DNA of 8,304 bases from Clostridiales bacterium (GTDB lineage: Bacteria; Bacillota; Clostridia; Christensenellales; CAG-138). The stretch lies in the NCBI GenBank assembly GCA_003486785.1, contig DNFZ01000058.1, positions 1-8,304 of the forward strand, in the 5' to 3' direction. Both the position numbers and the translations under genes were made by a program. Positions 6,077-8,304 of this stretch are shown here, one piece after another. The notes below the pieces were generated by a model. The model was not told where the DNA came from. It worked only from the letters and a program-made list of their open reading frames with translations, and did not search any database. Position 1 is the stretch's first letter; the number at the start of each line of letters is the position of its first letter.

Positions 6077-6133
6077 TCTGCAGACCGACAATAAATAGCG
6101 CTTTCCTCCAAAGACAGGAGACGCGCACAAATC

Positions 6134-6159
6134 AAAAACGCCCGACAATGGGCGTTTTT
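6134..6159. terminator. Bidirectional terminator between the lipoprotein gene and uvrC
   Basis: AAAAACGCCC (6134-6143) and GGGCGTTTTT (6150-6159) form a perfect 10-base-pair stem with loop GACAAT. It reads as stem plus T run on both strands. It lies 57 bases after the lipoprotein stop and only 1 base beyond the uvrC stop on the other strand, so it serves both convergent units. Confidence 0.9.
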
Positions 6160-6160
6160 G

Positions 6161-8035
6161 TTATGCTTGTGTGTCGGTTGGCTGTTCTGTATCTGCAGGT
6201 GATTCATCCGGGTGAAAATACCGATAGACAGCCTCCGCTGTGCGCGAATCGATCAAACTCACCGCCGCTAGTTCCTCCTGCGTGGCGGACTTGATCGCGT
6301 CAATCGTTAAGAACGCGTCAAACAGCGCGCGCTTGCGCTTGTCGCCCACGCCGGGGATGCTGTCCAGCACCGAAAAGAGCGCGTTGCGGTTGTGTACGTT
6401 GCGGTGGTAGCTGATGGCAAAGCGGTGCGCCTCATCCCGCAGGCGTTCGATGAGATGCTGCGGCGCGGAGTTGCGCGGCAGCTGAATCGGCATCGGTTCG
6501 CCGGGGATATAGATGGTTTCGCTGAGCTCCGCGAGACCCACCGTGGGGATAAAATCGAGCGAGAACGACTCCAGCACCTCCAGCGCAACCTGCAGCTGCG
6601 TGGGTCCGCCGTCCATCACCATAAGATCGGGCAAGGGGAGAAAGCCCGCTTCCTGTTCCTCGGCTTTCTTAAACCTGCGCTCCAGCGACTCCCGCATGGC
6701 GATGAGATCGTTGCCGCCTGCCTCCGTGCGGATGCGAAAGCGGCGGTATGCGCTCTTGTCCGGCTGACCGTCCGTGAAGACGACCATAGAGGACACGGTG
6801 TCGCGCCCCTGAATGTGCGAGTTGTCGAAGCACTCGATGCGCTTTGGCACCGTCTCCAGACCGAGAATGGCGGAGAGCTGCGTCAGCGCACCCTCGCCGC
6901 GCTCCCACGCGCGCTTTTGCAGGGAGGCGTCTTTTTCGAGCAGGTCGAGGCAGTTGCGATATGCCATCTCGGTGAGCTTTCGTTTTTCTCCGCGTTGCGG
7001 GCGGTGCACCTCGACCTTGCGTTTGGCAAGCCCGCTGAGCCACGTTGAGATGGTTTCCATGTCCGTCGCGTCCTGATAGAGCAGCACTTCCGGCATAAAC
7101 GAGACGGCCTCCGCATAATATTGCGAGAGGAAGGCGGAAAGGATGTCCGCGTCGCTCTCTTCTGTGTCCGCGTCCATGCGAAATTTTTCAGTGCCAATCA
7201 CCTTGCCGTTGCGCACAAACAGCGCAAACACCAGCGCGTTGGTGTCGAGTCGACCGAGAGCAAACACGTCCAGATTGGTGTTTGTGGCGGCGATGACCGC
7301 CTGCTTTTCGTTGAGGCTGTCGATGGCGCGGATGCGGTCGCGCAGAATCGCCGCCTTTTCAAAATCCATTGCGTCTGCGGCATCGTTCATCTGTTGGTTA
7401 AGTGAACGAAGGATATCCGTCGTGTTGCCGGAGAGAAACGAGATCACCTCGTCTACGAGCTTGTGATACGTCTCGCGCGAAACATCGCCGGAGCAGGGCG
7501 CGCAGCATTTGCCGATGTGGTACATCAGGCAGGGGCGCTCCCGTCGTGCGATCATACGGGCGATGTCCTTCTTGCACTGGCGGATGGGATATTGTTCGCG
7601 CACAAGCGCAAGACCGTCCCGCAGCAGCAGGCCTGAGAGGAAGGGGCCTAAATATTTCGCGCCGTCTTTTTTGACACGGCGCACGACATCCAGCCGCGGG
7701 AAATCCTGCCGTAGATCCACGCGGATATACGGAAAATGCTTGTCGTCCTTGAGCAGGATATTGTATTTCGGCTTAAACTCTTTGATCAGGTTGGACTCCA
7801 GCGAAAACGCCTCGGTCTCATTTGCGACGCGGATGTATTCGAAATCCGCAATCTGCCGCACCATAGCGGAGACCTTCGGCGCGTGGTTTTTAGAGGACTG
7901 GAAGTATTGCCGCACGCGGTTTTTTAGTGATATGGCTTTTCCAACGTAAATCACATCGCCCGCCGCGTTGAACATCTTGTACACGCCGGGCTCCGAAGGT
8001 AGAAGCTTCAGTTTTTCTTCGATTATCTGATTCAT
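6161..8035 (-). CDS. uvrC: Excinuclease ABC subunit C (UvrC), nucleotide-excision-repair endonuclease
   Basis: UvrC makes both incisions around a DNA lesion handed over by UvrA and UvrB. The 624 residues have the full set of domains. The N-terminal GIY-YIG nuclease (about 13-93) has GVY (17-19), YVG (30-32), Arg40 and Glu80 and makes the 3' cut. A Cys-rich region carries Cys154, Cys169, Cys177 and Cys181; the spacing fits the four cysteines reported to hold a 4Fe-4S cluster in E. coli UvrC (154, 166, 174, 178), and Cys178 is an extra one. The UVR domain that contacts UvrB spans about 204-240. The RNase H-like nuclease for the 5' cut has Asp404 (FDNSHIQG), Asp475 (VMDGGPTQ) and His538 (RDEAHRFAISYHR). 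Two helix-hairpin-helix motifs (about 557-595) bind DNA. The last 15 residues are an acidic, polar tail. The gene lies 28 bases after maf and is probably co-transcribed with it; no uvrA or uvrB is in the window. Confidence 0.97.
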   Translation of the reverse strand: MNQIIEEKLKLLPSEPGVYKMFNAAGDVIYVGKAISLKNRVRQYFQSSKNHAPKVSAMVRQIADFEYIRVANETEAFSLESNLIKEFKPKYNILLKDDKHFPYIRVDLRQDFPRLDVVRRVKKDGAKYLGPFLSGLLLRDGLALVREQYPIRQCKKDIARMIARRERPCLMYHIGKCCAPCSGDVSRETYHKLVDEVISFLSGNTTDILRSLNQQMNDAADAMDFEKAAILRDRIRAIDSLNEKQAVIAATNTNLDVFALGRLDTNALVFALFVRNGKVIGTEKFRMDADTEESDADILSAFLSQYYAEAVSFMPEVLLYQDATDMETISTWLSGLAKRKVEVHRPQRGEKRKLTEMAYRNCLDLLEKDASLQKRAWERGEGALTQLSAILGLETVPKRIECFDNSHIQGRDTVSSMVVFTDGQPDKSAYRRFRIRTEAGGNDLIAMRESLERRFKKAEEQEAGFLPLPDLMVMDGGPTQLQVALEVLESFSLDFIPTVGLAELSETIYIPGEPMPIQLPRNSAPQHLIERLRDEAHRFAISYHRNVHNRNALFSVLDSIPGVGDKRKRALFDAFLTIDAIKSATQEELAAVSLIDSRTAEAVYRYFHPDESPADTEQPTDTQA

Positions 8036-8041
8036 AGGATG

Positions 8042-8056
8042 CAGATTTTTTTCTCC
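8042..8056 (-). promoter_or_regulatory. Ribosome site of uvrC with unusual spacing and a possible CTG start
   Basis: On the minus strand the only good Shine-Dalgarno core, GGAG (8056-8053), lies 17 bases before ATG 8035, which is long. An in-frame CTG at 8044-8042 lies 8 bases from it, an ideal distance, and would add Met-His-Pro to the protein. A run of seven A residues separates GGAG from the starts. The ATG remains the default. Confidence 0.35.
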
Positions 8057-8063
8057 AAAAAAA

Positions 8064-8304
8064 TTAGATCACGACTTCGCCCGCGTCGATGAGCATCTTG
8101 TAGAGCAACGGCAGCGGCAGGCCGATCACATTAAAATAGTTGCCCTCTACGCGCTCTACGAAGATACCGCCAGGTCCCTGCACGCCGTAAGCACCCGCTT
8201 TGTCGAGCGGTTCGCCAGTAGCGACATAGGCGTCGATCTCGCGCTCGGTCATCGGCGCGAAGGTAACCGTCGTCTCGCAATGGCGCACGTCCGCCCTTCC
8301 GCCT
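8064..8304 (-). CDS. maf: Maf-family nucleoside triphosphate pyrophosphatase, C-terminal part (cut by window edge)
   Basis: The minus-strand frame stays open to base 8304 and gives the last 79 residues of the protein; the N-terminus lies outside the window. A GTG at 8288 is an internal codon, not a start, because the frame upstream (GGRADV) also fits the family. Maf proteins hydrolyse non-canonical or selected nucleoside triphosphates to monophosphates and have been linked to division arrest. The visible part has the family's C-terminal signature: HCETTVTF, then EREIDAYVATGEPLDKAGAY, GVQGPGGIFVERVEGNY and FNVIGLPLPLLYKML (given in pieces). The Gln in GVQG is, as I recall, typical of the YhdE-type branch acting on dTTP and UTP; this needs the rest of the sequence. 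It ends 28 bases before uvrC on the same strand. Confidence 0.93.
   Translation of the reverse strand, partial: GGRADVRHCETTVTFAPMTEREIDAYVATGEPLDKAGAYGVQGPGGIFVERVEGNYFNVIGLPLPLLYKMLIDAGEVVI

Noticed and set aside
6392..7048. A 218-codon plus-strand frame inside uvrC
   Set aside because: It lies opposite the well-conserved nuclease half of uvrC and its product shows no domain; treated as a shadow frame.
1..8304. Mobile elements, CRISPR arrays, toxin-antitoxin pairs, phage genes, tRNA or rRNA
   Set aside because: No transposase or integrase, no repeat-spacer pattern, no tRNA-like cloverleaf and no rRNA sequence were seen on either strand; the layout is ordinary chromosomal housekeeping.

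Overview
The window looks like chromosomal DNA from an anaerobic, Clostridia-type Firmicute with moderately high GC. The evidence for this is purine-rich Shine-Dalgarno sites (AGGGGG, AGAGGTG, ATAGGAG), classical hairpin-plus-T terminators, a Thermotoga/archaeal-type S-adenosylhomocysteine hydrolase, an EF-G paralogue, and a cytochrome b5-like lipoprotein of a sort known from anaerobic Gram-positives. The lineage is inferred from gene types, not from a database search.

The first part of the window is read rightward. It opens with the probable last codons of an unidentified gene (1-81). An S41-family PDZ-protease anchored in the membrane follows (135-1331), then an S-adenosylhomocysteine (or S-inosylhomocysteine) hydrolase (1396-2643). 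These two are 64 bases apart with no terminator between them, so they may be co-transcribed. A clear extended -10 promoter (2686-2714) and a leader of about 118 bases with three small hairpins precede a 690-residue EF-G-like GTPase (2839-4911), which ends in a six-Glu tail and a strong terminator. A small two-helix membrane protein (4992-5498) comes next and has its own terminator. A promoter with a palindrome over its -10 box then drives a lipoprotein with a cytochrome b5-like domain (5639-6076).

The second part is read leftward: the 3' end of maf (8304-8064), then uvrC (8035-6161), 28 bases apart and probably one operon. The two convergent blocks share a symmetric terminator at 6134-6159.

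Most of this is housekeeping: envelope proteolysis, the methyl cycle, translation, nucleotide-excision repair and nucleotide-pool sanitation. I see no mobile element, CRISPR array, tRNA or rRNA, and no convincing undescribed multi-gene system. The points most worth a second look are the altered GTPase motifs of the EF-G paralogue, a Glu-to-Lys change in the adenine pocket of the SAH hydrolase, the structured leader of the EF-G-like gene, the probable heme lipoprotein, the palindrome in its promoter, and the odd translation start of uvrC.
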